NCBI GenBank assembly: GCA_946122785.1
Contig: CAMGYJ010000004.1
Location: 60,520,679 to 60,584,678 of the forward strand
Direction of reading: 5' to 3'
From: Linum tenue
Taxonomy: Eukaryota > Streptophyta > Magnoliopsida > Malpighiales > Linaceae
DNA: 64,000 bases
Notes under the pieces: model-generated
What the model saw: only the letters and a program-made list of their open reading frames with translations
The model's database searches: none
Told to the model about the DNA's origin: nothing
Position numbers and translations under genes: made by a program
Part shown: one piece after another, positions 25,499 to 38,342 of the stretch
How the letters are laid out: every line of letters begins with the position of its first letter
Position numbering within the stretch: position 1 is the stretch's first letter

Positions 25499-28400
25499 TC
25501 AAACAGCTAGACCAGTGTTCATCTCGTTGAGGATACGGAAGTAATCTTGGTACTCTGGAGTGTTTCTGAACCCGGCGATGAAGTCTGAAAAGAATCTCAG
25601 CACTGCAGCCAGATGTTGGGAATCCTTACTAGCCAGTGCCGCTTCAAGAAACAGTGAGGGACGGACACTTGTCACCTGGAAAAAAATGCAACAACAACCA
25701 CATTCTCTGTGTTAGCAGCTGCATCCCAGAGCATTTTGATAGCCGGATGTTTTTGTTCTCGCACCGGTCATCAGAGCATAGGACACTAACGAAATCCAGA
25801 TTTTGCAGGGACTTGGTTGGCAGCTTTGTCTATAGACTATTGTGTTCCATAACCAGAAATCCAAATTCCTCATTGAAAGAAGTATCCACCCTTACGAAAA
25901 TTTTGTAAATGTAGAGGGTTCCTATTGATAGGGGCGACTAAACGCTTTGGTCAGCGTAACCAGAAAATTGAAACCGGATCGACTCCCAGTTTTAAGGTTA
26001 TATTTGATTTCTAAAAATGCATGTGGAGGTTACTGAGAAAAACTGCTACATAAAAGAAAGTTCTGCATAGTACGATTGAAGGTTACTACCTGTGTCACAC
26101 AGCCCTTAGTTTTACTATACGGAATACTTATAGTAGTTTCACTCCTTGATTAAGATTCTAAAGATTACCTTATGCTTCCTTGCGTAACGCAAAGCTTCAA
26201 GATAACAACCATCTTGCACAAGCAAAGTCACATAATCGTGATGCAAAGAGAGCTGTCGCAACATGTCGAGAGCCAGCTTCCTCATTTGAGGATTCTGATG
26301 ACCTGATTCCAAGAGCTGCATTGCCACTTCCTTTGAGGGTTCAAGAACCTGAAAACAAATCATCTTGGACACCCTGTTAATGACCAAGACCTTTCAAGAC
26401 CTCACAAAGGCACAGCTCAGGTAATTCTTACCTTGTTTATGATCAATAGGGACAGCTCTGCAAACCTTTCATAGCGTACTAGAAGCTGTATAGTGAACAC
26501 ATATATGTTTGGACGAACCTTAATCTTCTCTGAATTCGTGCTGTGACAATGGAAGAAATATGAACTGTCAACTCTTAAGAACAATACAGCTCACACAAGG
26601 CAGTTCAACTGGCTTCCATTATACCAGATGGTCTAGCTCATACCTTCGAAGGAACTCGACTATTATGGCAACCAAGTATGAGGGATCTCCCACGATCTCT
26701 TCTCCAACAGGAACAAACACACAACTATACATCTCATCAGGTGAAATTGCCGGTGAAGTAAGCTGAGAATCCTGCCTCTCGGAATTGTTAGCATTTAATT
26801 GATTATTACCCAATCCAAGTTGCTGAGTGTGTAAAGATGATGACTGGACTTCACCCCTAGAGCTTTCAGCACCTAGTAAGTTCTCCTTCCCTGATTTCTG
26901 AAGATCTCTGGAGTCTATTTCCCGTGATTGATCATCTGAATCTGAAGCTGAAAGATTAAAGGATTTGTCTCCGACACCAACCCTAGACTCATCTTTCGCC
27001 GATCTACTTGAGTTACTGGCATTTGTCCCAACAGAAGCTGAGGCTTCATCCACTTTTGTTTCTTTGAGATTGCTACATGTTTTTACCGAATGGGAGTAAG
27101 ATGAGACTAACACGTCTATTGCTTTTGCAACCATGGTTACTGGCCTCCTTTCCAAGATAAAGGCACGTGTTATTGCCAAACACAACTGTTTAGTCTGAAA
27201 CAACAATAGCGAAGCTTGTCAAAATAACTCAAGTTCATGAAGGATTTTCATTATGAAGTCCTTCATGCATCAGGTTTTCAAAGTAAACAGAATAATGATA
27301 TCAGTAGCCATTTCGCAAGCTTTTAAAAATAACACAAGGTCATGAATTGTGTACCTTGCTTGCTTCCAGCTTCCTTCTCTGCAAGAATTCTAGATTTGAT
27401 GGAACTTCAGAGCTGCTTGAGGAGATAACCTGCATGACAAATGAACTAAAACATTTACTTTCAAACCCACTTTTTATGCTGAAAAAGGATATGCAATATT
27501 AAACAGGGAAACCATACCTCTAAGTCCAGATGAATCTTCCATACTGACTTGCTAGCAACATCACATATAAGGTCGGGGACCAGAAAGGTCCAGTCGTCTC
27601 CATAAAACATCAATTCGTGATTACTTGAGTTTCGATCTAAACTTTCACCCACATTAACTGGCCGGCCAGTATGGGATTGAGGTAAACCTCTAAGCAGCAG
27701 AGGAAGAGGGGCAGATATAGGGGCTCGAGAATCTTCAAATATGTCATACAGTATACTAACTCTTGCATCTACTTGATGAACGAGTAGGACATTGTCAACC
27801 ACACTAACAGAGATCTTGCTTGAGAACATTGGCAGGGAACCCTGCAAAAGTCATAACGACATTAACAGATGCTTTCAGTCATAAATAATTTTGTAGTATG
27901 TTCAAAATGGCAGCAGGAATTGCATTGGAGAAAATAAAAAGGTACACAACCTAGATCTGTTTCATAAAAAAATAAATTGATGTGTGCTACTCAAGTGTCC
28001 GGGTTCGTTGAAAACTCATGTACGGGATTATTAATCTACAGAAGAAGAAAAAAAAAGTAATGTAATAGATTATGTTCACCATTAATCCAGGAGGTATATT
28101 TCTAATTACTAAAAGATAAAAATGAAGAAGAATGATTCTTCAAACATGATTTATACATGTCTCCCTTGGCTGTGGGGCCATACATATCTACTCTGTATTG
28201 CTCAGGGTTCAAGAAGGCACGCCTAGGCGCACGCCTAGGCTCAATTAGGCGCTAGGCGGTGGAGGATTGCCTTGACTTGGCCATAGGCGTTGTAAAAGGC
28301 GCTGGTAGCGCTTAGTAGGTAGGAATAGCGCTTAGTTTGCGCCTAGTGGAGAGAAGGCGTGCCTGGGCGTTCCTGGGCGAGCTTAGGCGGTTAAACCCAA

Positions 28401-31184
28401 TACTCTTTGTTTTGTCCTAGAAAATTAGAAAATTGCCTCTTGCCCTAGAAAATTAGAAACACGGGAAGGGGATGACCATGCTATGTATGTATTCGTAGAT
28501 GAAGATGAGGAATCCTATTGTGAACCCTCGAGTACTGTTACAGATGCAATGGCGGGTGAACAGAGTGAGCTTCGCAGGAGTACACGAGTGAGAGAACTCC
28601 ATGATGAAGAATTAGAGTCTGAAGAGGAGGAAGAGGAGGAGGATGGTGAGGAGATTGCTTTTGAGGATGATGAAGATGAAGTGGTGGCTGGACGGACCTA
28701 CTTGGATGATGAAGAATGAACATTTTCCTATGAACTTATTGACTATTGTTTAGTATTTCGACATTTTATGAACTTGTGATTCTAGGAAGTGGTCACTATT
28801 TGCTTGTTATTAGTTATGTTAAGTGTTTACTGTTAAGAACTAGGCATTGCTAATTTTATATGCACTTGGATTATATGAATTATTCCAGAAAACAGGAAAT
28901 ATTTGAGAACTTTTTCCATTTATGCTCTGAACACCTAGGCGCGCCTAGGCTACGCCTAATCAGGCAAAGCGCAAGTCAGGAGCCGAGCGCCTGCCTTACG
29001 CGTAGCGCCTTTTAGAACCTTGGTACTACTATTGCTAAATTCTGAACCTATAATAGATTGTGGTAAAACAGCTGTTCTTCCTAGATTGCTCTCCAAATAA
29101 TCATAATGTTTACAGTTAAGATCAGTTATACCTTAAGGTACCAAAGATTACAGCCCATTTACAATAGCGTATATAGGCAATTAACTGATTCCAGAATAGA
29201 AGTCCGAAAATGGCAAGAGGTGCGAGAAGCTGCAATTACCTGTTGAACGACAGCATCACGATAAAACCTATACGAGTGGAGCTGCATTGCAACTCTGTCA
29301 ATTTGCAAGCAATATATCCTTCCATAGCTGATAATTTAGAAGAAAAAAATATTAATAGTGAGCAGAGCTGAAAGACTTAAATTACTCGGTAGAAGAGTGA
29401 GTGGGGGGGGGGGAAAAGTTAACATACACGGTAATGATAAAAACATCTTCAGCAGCTAGGACAGGCTTACTGTTAGCATCAGATTTAGCCATTACCATCT
29501 CAAACCTTGGCAAACGTACGATTCCCACTGATGAAAGCTGAAATAGCCGAGATTACAGGTTATTTAAAATAAGCCGTTATTACTGAAGTGCTCTTCCTAA
29601 AACAGATTAGGAATAATAACCTCATGTTGTTGCATCAGTCAATCATGCACAAAATAAAGTTGGTTTGAAGAAAGCCCAAAACGCTTCAACTGATATCAGA
29701 ATTAACCATAATGAATAATGAAAACAATGGCTAGAGTTTCAGAAACAGTGCAGTACAGTATCAACTGTTAGCTTTTTCTCGTCTACCTGGAATCCGGTAA
29801 GGGTCTTGCATTGCATTCCTGAAGCAAGAAGAACCAATCGACTGCCATGTGTATAAACATACCAGTTCACACTCAACTTCTTTGTCTCTACCAAGTTAAC
29901 TGATTTCGAAGTAAAGCTGACAGTAAGCAAATCCAGACCACTGCAGGCAAAACTTCATTTTAGTGGAACTTAAGGTGGGGAAATGTAGTGTGAGAGAAAG
30001 AAAGCTGAAAAGGAAAAAAATAAAGGGAGAAAAGGGAGAAGCAGCAGATAAATTATTTATACTGAGAAACAAAAACAATACACCATATTTGCATGGAGGA
30101 CCATTCATAACAATAGAATTCCCAGTACAATTACACATCTGAAAATACCCAAATGCTCTACCAAATAACTTTTCCAAAGTAACCGTAACAACAATACCCC
30201 ATATTTGCAAGGAGGAATGTCATAATAAAGAAAATTTGAGTACCATTATCATCTGAAAGTACCTGAAAGACCACACCCTTTCCACAATAGAAGAATATAA
30301 TAACAACAAATTGCAAAGACACCTATATCGTTTACCACTGGAGCAAGAGCTTAGGGAAAGATGTTATACTAGCCAATTCTGTATGTTATGATTTGGAAAA
30401 CACAAAACCACGTAAAAACTAGTAAAAGCGAAATCCTCTGTCGATGGAGGGTTTAACCAGATGTATATTATGCTTCATACAATAAAATGAGGGAAATATA
30501 TCTATATTCAAGTCCTATTTCAACATTTGTTTTGAAGTTTCAGATACAATCAAAACATGATTAATTGAGACTTCACCTCTGGCATTCAAAGAAAACAAGA
30601 TACTGAAAGTGGACTCATACCTGGTTTTGACAACCACCAAATCACAAACTGGGCAATCTGTCCAAAAAAATCCTAGTATGCTCTCTGATTCCGACTTGCA
30701 CATGTGAGTAAATGTTTCTCGTGTTTCCCTTTGAAAGAACTGTATTTCCTGATTAGACCGATGGACTGCTATGGACTTTGCATCCAAAGAATATCGGATA
30801 GATAAGACGGGGCCTTCATTTATGTAGTCGGCAGTAGCAGCAACATGAGGAGAAAAGGGAACAGTTTTCCATGAAAAAACCTAAAACAGATGAAGCATCA
30901 GGAGCCATGTGAAAGGGGCATGGGAACTGGAAAGAACCAAGGTCAACCTGAAACTAAAAAGAAACTAAGAACACACAGATAATGTTGAAACTGTATAAGA
31001 CAGTGGAGGTGCCCACCTGATCAGAAGTCGGAGAGAGAAGCAATTTATTTGCATCATCATAATACAAACCCCTTGATCCTGGCAGATTACATTTTAAGGG
31101 AGGATACTGAACGTATGCATGGGACAGTCCACCAGAGCCACTTAACCCAACAGTAAGCTGTGAGCTAGATGCATTTGCTGACAT
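25499..31184 (-). CDS. Mic1-domain protein, RMC1-like (regulator of MON1-CCZ1, C18orf8 family)
   Basis: In animals RMC1 is a subunit of the MON1-CCZ1 complex, the exchange factor that activates Rab7 on late endosomes; the plant protein presumably works in vacuolar trafficking (inferred from the family). Exons (descending): 31017-31184, 30621-30880, 29787-29940, 29428-29537, 29240-29327, 27518-27841, 27355-27429, 26644-27194, 26432-26540, 26169-26348, 25499-25675. Total 2196 nt, 731 residues, all junctions GT-AG and in phase. The N-terminal two thirds resembles a beta-propeller (SIRYSLDAKSIAVHRSNQ, GRIYCLQIDRVAMQLHSYRF). The Mic1 domain is the last about 190 residues (NIYVFTIQLLVRYERFAEL, MLRQLSLHHDYVTLLVQDG). 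A polar Ser-rich linker fills most of 26644-27194. The ATG lies one base after a splice acceptor, so at least one upstream exon exists (see the twin-CX9C gene). The fifth intron contains a hAT remnant. Confidence 0.92.
28203..29022. mobile_element. hAT remnant in the fifth intron of the RMC1-like gene
   Basis: The ends are imperfect inverted copies, CAGGGTTCAAGAAGGC at the left and CAAGGTTCTAAAAGGCGC inward from the right, both followed by many GCCTAGGCG-type subterminal words. The 8-bp flanks GTATTGCT (28195-28202) and GTACTACT (29023-29030) match at 6 of 8, fitting an old insertion. The plus-strand frame 28483-28719 encodes a strongly acidic tail (EDGEEIAFEDDEDE) of the kind that ends many hAT transposases; the rest of the transposase is absent. 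Confidence 0.75.
30083..30268. repeat. Diverged direct duplication in an RMC1-like intron, period about 113 bp
   Basis: CCATATTTGCATGGAGGA near 30083 and CCATATTTGCAAGGAGGA near 30197 are each followed by a CATAA tract and then ATCTGAAARTACC. Only parts of the two copies still align. Confidence 0.5.
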
Positions 31185-31185
31185 G

Positions 31186-31418
31186 CTGAAATTTTTTATG
31201 TAACAGAAAACACTAGTAAGGCACTTTTATAAACTGACAATGAAGGATCTTCATACGGAGGTCATTAGCTCCAATATTCCTGTCAGAAAACCACATGAAA
31301 TAAGGAAAACATACAAATCTGGAAGCTGAGGAAACACGCACAACTTACGCCAGAAATTTAAGTCATTTTAGCATTGGATTAAAACAAACCTTGAAGCATA
31401 CTTCCACGAAACTCATAC
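31186..31418 (-). other. Intercistronic intron joining the twin-CX9C frame to the RMC1-like start codon
   Basis: The donor AAAAG|gtatgag (exon ends at 31419) and the acceptor tttcag|C (exon resumes at 31185, ATG at 31184-31182) are both strong. Splicing leaves only about 52 nt between the twin-CX9C stop codon (31472-31470) and the RMC1-like ATG. The leader contains an ATG of its own in another frame that would read across the junction into the RMC1 start region. This fits one mRNA carrying two proteins. Confidence 0.7.
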
Positions 31419-31469
31419 CTTTTGAATCATGCTACTATGGAGCATATCCCAAAAGTTCAGTACAAGAGC

Positions 31470-32192
31470 TCAAACTTTCCCTCGAAGCTGTCAAAAAATA
31501 ATTAGATAATGATGTCAGCGGCTTAGGCAACCACTGTTGAGAAAATAAACCAGACCCAGTATAATACAATTATGTCATCTTCTTTCAGATAAAAAATAAA
31601 TGTAACAATAAATTGTAATGATGGGGGAAAAAGCTACCACGTTCTGCATGCAATTCTTCAGGGCAAGAAATTCCTTCAGACACATATCCCGCTCAACTTC
31701 AGGAACCTTTTTGGCAACACAACCTCCATATTCTTTTGCCTGCAATATAAATCAATCAGAAAAAAGAATTGTAGCGACAAATAGCAAACGGAATACAGAA
31801 ACTTAAGGTAAAGGGTTCCTGGGCATCATGCTTATTTCACATATATTACTATTCCCTCCCCCAGCCCCTTCCTACTTTCCTTAACCTTTGTCTTCTGTTT
31901 CCCGCTAAGTATTGCGGGAATCCATTAAGAAACCCAGATAGTGCATCTGTTCTTGATATTAATATGCATATACTCTTGTACAGAAAAAAGGTTCATCATT
32001 AAAATCCAACACCTAGTACGTAAAACATAAAGCAACTAATCATCCATGACATCATGCAATAGTACAATGACATTAAAGAAGTTCAGCAATCCAATGTTTC
32101 CAACAATTACTGGTTCTGGTAGCGTAACAAACCTGAGAAGAACAATTGACCAATATGCGTTTGAGGGTTGAAGTAGTGTTCCTTTCTTTCAT
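31470..32192 (-). CDS. Small twin-CX9C (CHCH-type) protein, NDUFAF8-like, upstream cistron
   Basis: Three exons (descending: 32133-32192, 31638-31739, 31470-31487) give 59 residues. Two CX9C motifs are exact: Cys17-Cys27 (CSSQAKEYGGC) and Cys40-Cys50 (CLKEFLALKNC), spaced by 12 residues including VPEVERDMC. Twin-CX9C proteins are oxidised in the mitochondrial intermembrane space by the Mia40 pathway. This short form most resembles the complex I assembly factor NDUFAF8 (C17orf89), a resemblance recalled and not searched. ATG 32192 is the first ATG in this frame after a good acceptor (ctctacag, near 32208). The gene is too short and too split to stand out as an open frame. Its last exon carries the stop codon and then splices toward the RMC1-like gene, so it may be both a functional protein and an upstream ORF controlling RMC1 translation. 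Confidence 0.8.
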
Positions 32193-33060
32193 TTCCACAT
32201 CACTGTAGAGGAAAGTGAAGAAATAAGCCAATAGAGAAAACAAAACCTATATCTCACATTTTCCATTACCGCAACGAGTCAAGATGGTTGCTTGTTTCCA
32301 CTTGAAGGGTAAACAACATGACAGCAAATACACACACTTTGACACCACAACAAGTGATGGCGAAGCTGCTTTCGCCACAAAGTGCAATGGACATATCGAT
32401 TTCAAGCCACATTGGAACCAAATTCAGCCACAGTGCTACAAAAATCAACGAATACTTACAAACTACTCATAAAGCTTGACAACCCTAAATCGTGCGAAGA
32501 CTATACATGCAAACAATCCACCAGATGCAGATCGTGAGAAACACCTTTCTTTCATCTTTACCAATCTGGAAGAACCCATACTTATACAAGCAAAATAAAC
32601 TCAATCCGGACCACGTTTCTTCAGCTAACCAACAACAGCTGTCACTAAATCACTCCATAATCGGAACTGTTCCTAAATGAAGCACTCCAGCATCTAGCCA
32701 GGACAATTTCAAAGATGAATACTACACCAGCAACAAGTAACAGATGCCTACTCTACTCCGAATTTCGAATCGTCGTTATCAGAGGACAAAGAAGGAATCA
32801 GAAAAAGATACCACTGGAGACGAAGTGGAATTGACGGCGAGGCTGAACTTATCAGCCCTCCGGTTTTCTTCCCTAGTTGAACTACAGTTATTACCCCTGC
32901 TCCGATCAGTCTCTGCCAGTGGAAGATGGCGGATACAGCAAGGGAAAGCAACGGAGGCCGACGAACTCCGGGCGAGCTAAATTGAACGAGAAATTATTTC
33001 GTCTTTCGGTCCCGAGTCACTCACCGAGCGAAGGGGAGGTTCACAACTACCGAGTTTAAT
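32193..33060 (-). promoter_or_regulatory. 5' leader and promoter of the dicistronic transcript
   Basis: An acceptor ctctacag at about 32208 implies a leader intron reaching to a first noncoding exon, probably near 32890-32990, where the sequence turns GC-rich and a GCAGGG|gtaata donor is available. No second gene is seen in the divergent direction before 33500. Confidence 0.45.
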
Positions 33061-33511
33061 TAACGAACTCGCCCTGGCGGAATAAAATATTAAATTAGTC
33101 CCTGCATTATCTCAATTTAACAAATACGCTCATCTAATGTTAGTTTTGACAAACACAAATTTCTTGTGCTGTAAATATTTGTAAAGTGAGGTTAAATACA
33201 GGTCATTGAGGTGTATTTGAAAAATACTATTTGGTTTAGTGAATCCAAGTGTGGTCTTTGGTGTTCAATGATTTGTAGGATTGTGGATTGTCCTTGCTTA
33301 GGGAGAATCAAGTCTAAAGCATGGATAATTTGAGAACACTTGAAAAGTGATATTTTTCCTTCCCCATATTAGTCTAAATCAGTAAATTCATATTTATTTG
33401 ATGGAATCTTAGTACGATAGAAATGTTAATTATCTGTCCAAATTGCGATTGTTAGTCCATAGGTGTGTATTTGTACTTTTCACGTCTTTCATGTCGTGCT
33501 AAACACCCTTG

Positions 33512-34271
33512 TAGGGGTGTACATTGGTCGGATGGTTCGGGTTTAGCTATTTTAATCACCCGACCCATGCACTACGGTTTGAAAAATATTAAACCCAAAC
33601 TCATTCAAAAAAATTAAAAACCATATAGTTTGTTTCTAATTAGGTTGGGTCGGGTTGGCGATATTTTTAAGTAAAAACATAACCCAACACAAATTATGCA
33701 ATTATTCTACACTATAAAAATATTTTCTAACTAATTAAAGTTTCAAACGAATAAACCAAGTTGAAAGGTATCAAAATACACAAATGTTGTTTGAATTTTA
33801 ATAAAACGTGATTTATTTCAACATACGTATAGTTTTTTTTCCCACAACATTTGTTAAAATAAGCTAAAAAGGTTATAAACGGACGCATTCATAATATGTT
33901 ATTCTATCAATTGTACACAAGAAAAAAGATTACGTGAATCATAGCTATATTAAATCTATGTCTAAACTTTAAGCCGAATAATGCATTAGATTAGGGAGAC
34001 CATGAGAGAAAAACATGGCGAAATATCTTAATTTTCTAATAAGTATGGGCCGTATGGCTATATACGACATAAATATTTTTTAGATACGAACTCATATCAA
34101 TAGTTGGAACACGGGTTGGGTCGGGTTCTACGGGTTGTGTAATCCGAAATCCAAACCCAACTCAAAAGAGGCGGGTTGTACAAAAGAAAACCCTCACCCA
34201 ACCCAAAACCTTAGTTTTAACGATAAATACGGGTGAGTTGGGTCGGTTTGCGGGTGTTTGTTCACCCCCTA
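33512..34271. mobile_element. hAT-type non-autonomous element, 760 bp
   Basis: The ends are imperfect inverted copies (TAGGGGTGTACATTGG at the left, TAGGGGGTGAACAAACAC inward from the right), with many GGGTTGGGTCGGGTT subterminal words. The 8-bp flanks CACCCTTG (33504-33511) and ACCCCTTG (34272-34279) are near-identical. No coding sequence. A related, partly lost copy lies at about 48313-48955. Confidence 0.8.
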
Positions 34272-34279
34272 ACCCCTTG

Positions 34280-37200
34280 TTCTTAGGGAGTAGATCCTAG
34301 GTGTATTCGTACTATGGTCTAGTTAATATATAACTTTGTTAAGGTTATGCTTGTGATTTATCATTCTTGCTTATATCAATTGCATGTATATTTGAGGAGA
34401 CCACACATATGTGATTAGTACCATTGCTCATGCATGTTTGACGAGATCATAAGCATGTGTGTGCGAGGATAATTGATGTTTGTATAAGTGTGTTGTCTCT
34501 TAACTTGGTGATATAGTGATTGTCCTAGGCACGTGGTCTCATCAAACCTAGGACCAACATTAATTATCCACACACATACATGCACGTTATCTCATGACAC
34601 ATAGAGGTTGAAAATGAAATAGATTCATGGAATGGTGGATTGATGGATTTGATCAAATGGATTGTTAGATCCAAGTCACATTTAGACATTGGACTATTAT
34701 GTAGATTTTGAAAATTTTAGGTACTAAAACGTCATTATGAAAATTTTAGGTTCCAAAATGTACTTCTTGAATAATATATTCTTAAAAATTAAAAATTTAG
34801 GTATAAAATGTAAAAATGAAATAGAAAATTTAGATACTAAACTATATTTTTTCAAATATCCATAAGTTCAATCATGAATCTGCCAAATCCAGTTAGATTT
34901 GGAATGAAATAATTGAATTTTGAATGGATGAATTGGATTGATGGATTGAATTTAAATTATCACCTCAAGTTCAACATGCATGAGTAACAACACTAATAAA
35001 ATATACTAGTTTTATGCCCGACCGATGGGCGGTATATTTTCCTTGTTTTTTTGTTATTATTTGTCATTTTTCTTCAGTATTATTTAGTTGTCACTTCTCT
35101 TTACATTTATTTTTTTCTAAATATCTATTATCGGAGTCTAGCTTGATAGGGGTGGCAAGATTTAGTGTGAGTTTGGCCAAGATTAGCAATGACATAAAAA
35201 AAAGTTGTGACTTCGTCATCAGTTTGAATATCATATTCCTGGGCCTCGACCATCTAATATTAGATTGACCAACAGTAGAATTTGTACATGGCCTTTCATT
35301 GATTTTTCCTTAGTGTATCTAAGTGTTCAGTCAAAAATATTCTGAGGATCTAACATTTCCTTCAACATGATCGCAACTGTTTCACATAGAGAATTCAATT
35401 TATATATAGATCGATTATGTTCGATTTTCAAATTATTTCTCCATTAAAACACTTATACTTGCCTAACATTCAAATTGTGATTCATCTTGCCACTCATAGA
35501 ACTAAAACAGGAGATACGACTATAGATTCCTATGCACTTCTAAAAATGATTATCAACTATGCTATATGACTCTAATAAAACCGTAAGGAATTGAGTGCAC
35601 CGTCCATTGACAGAGATTTTGGCATATTTTTTGTTACCACAAAAGGAGACTTTTGGAGTGTGATAATTATTTTTGTATGAGATATACTTTCATTTTTTCA
35701 ACATAAACGCAAAAGAACACTTATATGTTCTTAAAGAAGGTCCAAGAGTGAAAAGTTTTCAATGTTAGTTAACTAAGCAACACGAAAAAATGTGGTTTAG
35801 AAAAAAATGAAACAAAAACAGTTGCAATAATGAGAATCTACATTATAGTCCCAATGAAAAACAATTTCCTTCATTTCTTTTTGTGAGCAATTATGTTATT
35901 CTTCATTTGAAGTATTTTACTTTATCATTTTGGCCGGGGAGTGAATAGTTGTAACTTATAATTTGAATTGTAGAGAAAGTGTGCTATGTTAATAATCAAA
36001 AAATAAATAGAGGGTAATAAATGTTTTATAAGTTAAAATAACTATTAATAGACAAATTCATAGTAAATCGACTTACTTTGAGTATACATGAGTCATTCTC
36101 TTATCCTTGCTATTTTGGGAGTCGATGACTGCCTTCTTCACAATCCTCCCAAAAAATAAGTTTTCATTAAAAAGAGCATACACCAATTAGTCAAGCGCAA
36201 CACACTAAAAGAGAATAGAAACCTTTATGTTGTAAGGAAAAGGTATGTAAACATAGGGAAATATAGATTATGTTACCTACATCTCAGAAAGATCGTACAA
36301 TCTATCAATTGTTTTTGCAATTTTAGAACTGCAGGGAACAACATCTTCTAGATCACCTTTCATTTGCTAATTTCCATGGAAGAGCAATAATTCTATCCAA
36401 TTGAACGAAGAATAATACAATGCTGAGAAGATAGTTATCCATACAAATATAAAAACATAATTGGGATTACAAATAAACACAAACGATAAATATATGAGCA
36501 ATATGAGTAGTACAATAGCTAGCTCGTGGCTTCACCTAGAAGCTTCAGAATTCCACGTTCGACACTATTGTTTCTTAAAATGAAAAGGAATTGTAACCGG
36601 GAAACTAAAGTAGTAGAATGATGTCTCATAATAATCAATCGAGTTTATAAAATTCCATTCACTAATTACCACCAAACAACCCTAACTTAGTGAGTAATTA
36701 CCCTACAATATATAACACACCATTGTAAATCATGCATCAATTAAAAAGGTAGCAAAAATGCTAAGTTATACTCAATTTATAGGTCAAGTTGTCATGATAT
36801 TGTAGCCAACACAACCAACATATATAGTTGTAGTCCAATTTGTCAAGTTATAATATATCTTCTTATAGCTTTACTATCCATCACAATAGAGCTAGAGATT
36901 GAGGCTTGAGCTTTCTCATCGCATCATGCAACTGAGTTCATTCATCGAGATTCTAATAACATCTTACGACATACTTTGACTTAACTGGTGGTGAACATAG
37001 AGAAATTGATGGATTCTGATTGAAGTTTTACAATTTATAATTGACAGAAGATGAGAGATTGGGAAAACACAACTCAATTAGCTGTCCAAATAAATTTAGG
37101 GCAATGACTTGAGAAAATATCAAATATGTGCATATGCGGAAACATGACGACCTAGATCTTTCACATGAGTCTCACACCAACAATGAAGTAGAAGCAAAAA

Positions 37201-38332
37201 AACAGTGACTAACAAAATTGTAATGGATTTACAAATAACTTCGGCTTGATTAAAGTCAAAATACATATACTTGTGGGCTGTGTTTTCTAGGGAAATAAGG
37301 TTGTAAGGAAAAATGAAATTTTACGAATGATAGTGGATTGACTGGAGTCCGAATACGAAACATGCAAGCAAATTTCTATTCATTTTTTTTGAAAAACAAA
37401 AAGCAATGGTTTTGGCGATAACAACATAAGTGTATGATTCTAAATTTATGCATAGAAACTTTTTCATCAAATGTTAACAAACTATATCTCATTCACTTTA
37501 ACTTGAATTTCAAATTAATTATGTTTTCCAAAATGACATCCACTTTCATATATTCTAGAACAAAACACGCTAATCTAGATGAAATGTTATACATAGTTTA
37601 AAAATATATAATGTTGGCACTAAATATAATGTGCTGGTATATCACATAACAAAAATATAACGAACTATATCTTAGTCGTTAGAACGATCCAAGAGTTTGA
37701 GATTTGTTTAAAAAACCTGCATAACTTTAGGGTTATACTTATGAAATTGGTTCAAGATTGTAGATCTTCAGTTCTTCACACATCATTACACCAAAAAAAC
37801 CAAGAAGTTATTTGAAAAGATAAAAGAAAGGAATCTGAATTGCATTAATGAAAAGTAAAATATTGTTTTAATAAGTGTTCGTGTAGGTATCGTAAATTTG
37901 TATGCATATAAAAATGAATTAATTATTATCCAAAAAATCACATACATTTTGATATATTGGAACGGAAGACATATTTGTAAACGTGATATGAAAAATATAC
38001 CATGTTGTACAAAAAAATGCGCTAATGTTCATAATATACATAATTGAAAACTTTATTTAGCTGAAATTTATCAAAACAATATATTATTTTTTAGATTAAA
38101 ATTTATTCATTTTTTAAGTTCGAGCTTAAAAAAATAATACACAATATTCGATTAAAAAGTAATGTATTAAAAAGATATCCAATACCCAATTAGATCACAA
38201 TCGTTTGTTTAATAAAAGGGCTCGATGAGATTTGTTATAATTTTTTTCTAATTATGATGTTGTGCATTCCGAATCTGACTTAAAACTGTCAATGCTCACA
38301 CGCTCGAGGGGAAGAACTATGCAAAAATAAAG
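34280..38332. other. AT-rich intergenic spacer, no gene seen
   Basis: About 4 kb of AT-rich sequence with only short, unremarkable open frames. Near 34998-35035 the sequence ATACTAGTTTTATGCCCG, followed by a short GC palindrome, recalls the 5' end of plant Helitrons, but no 3' hairpin with CTRR was found, so I do not call one. Confidence 0.4.
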
Positions 38333-38342
38333 AAAGAAGAAG

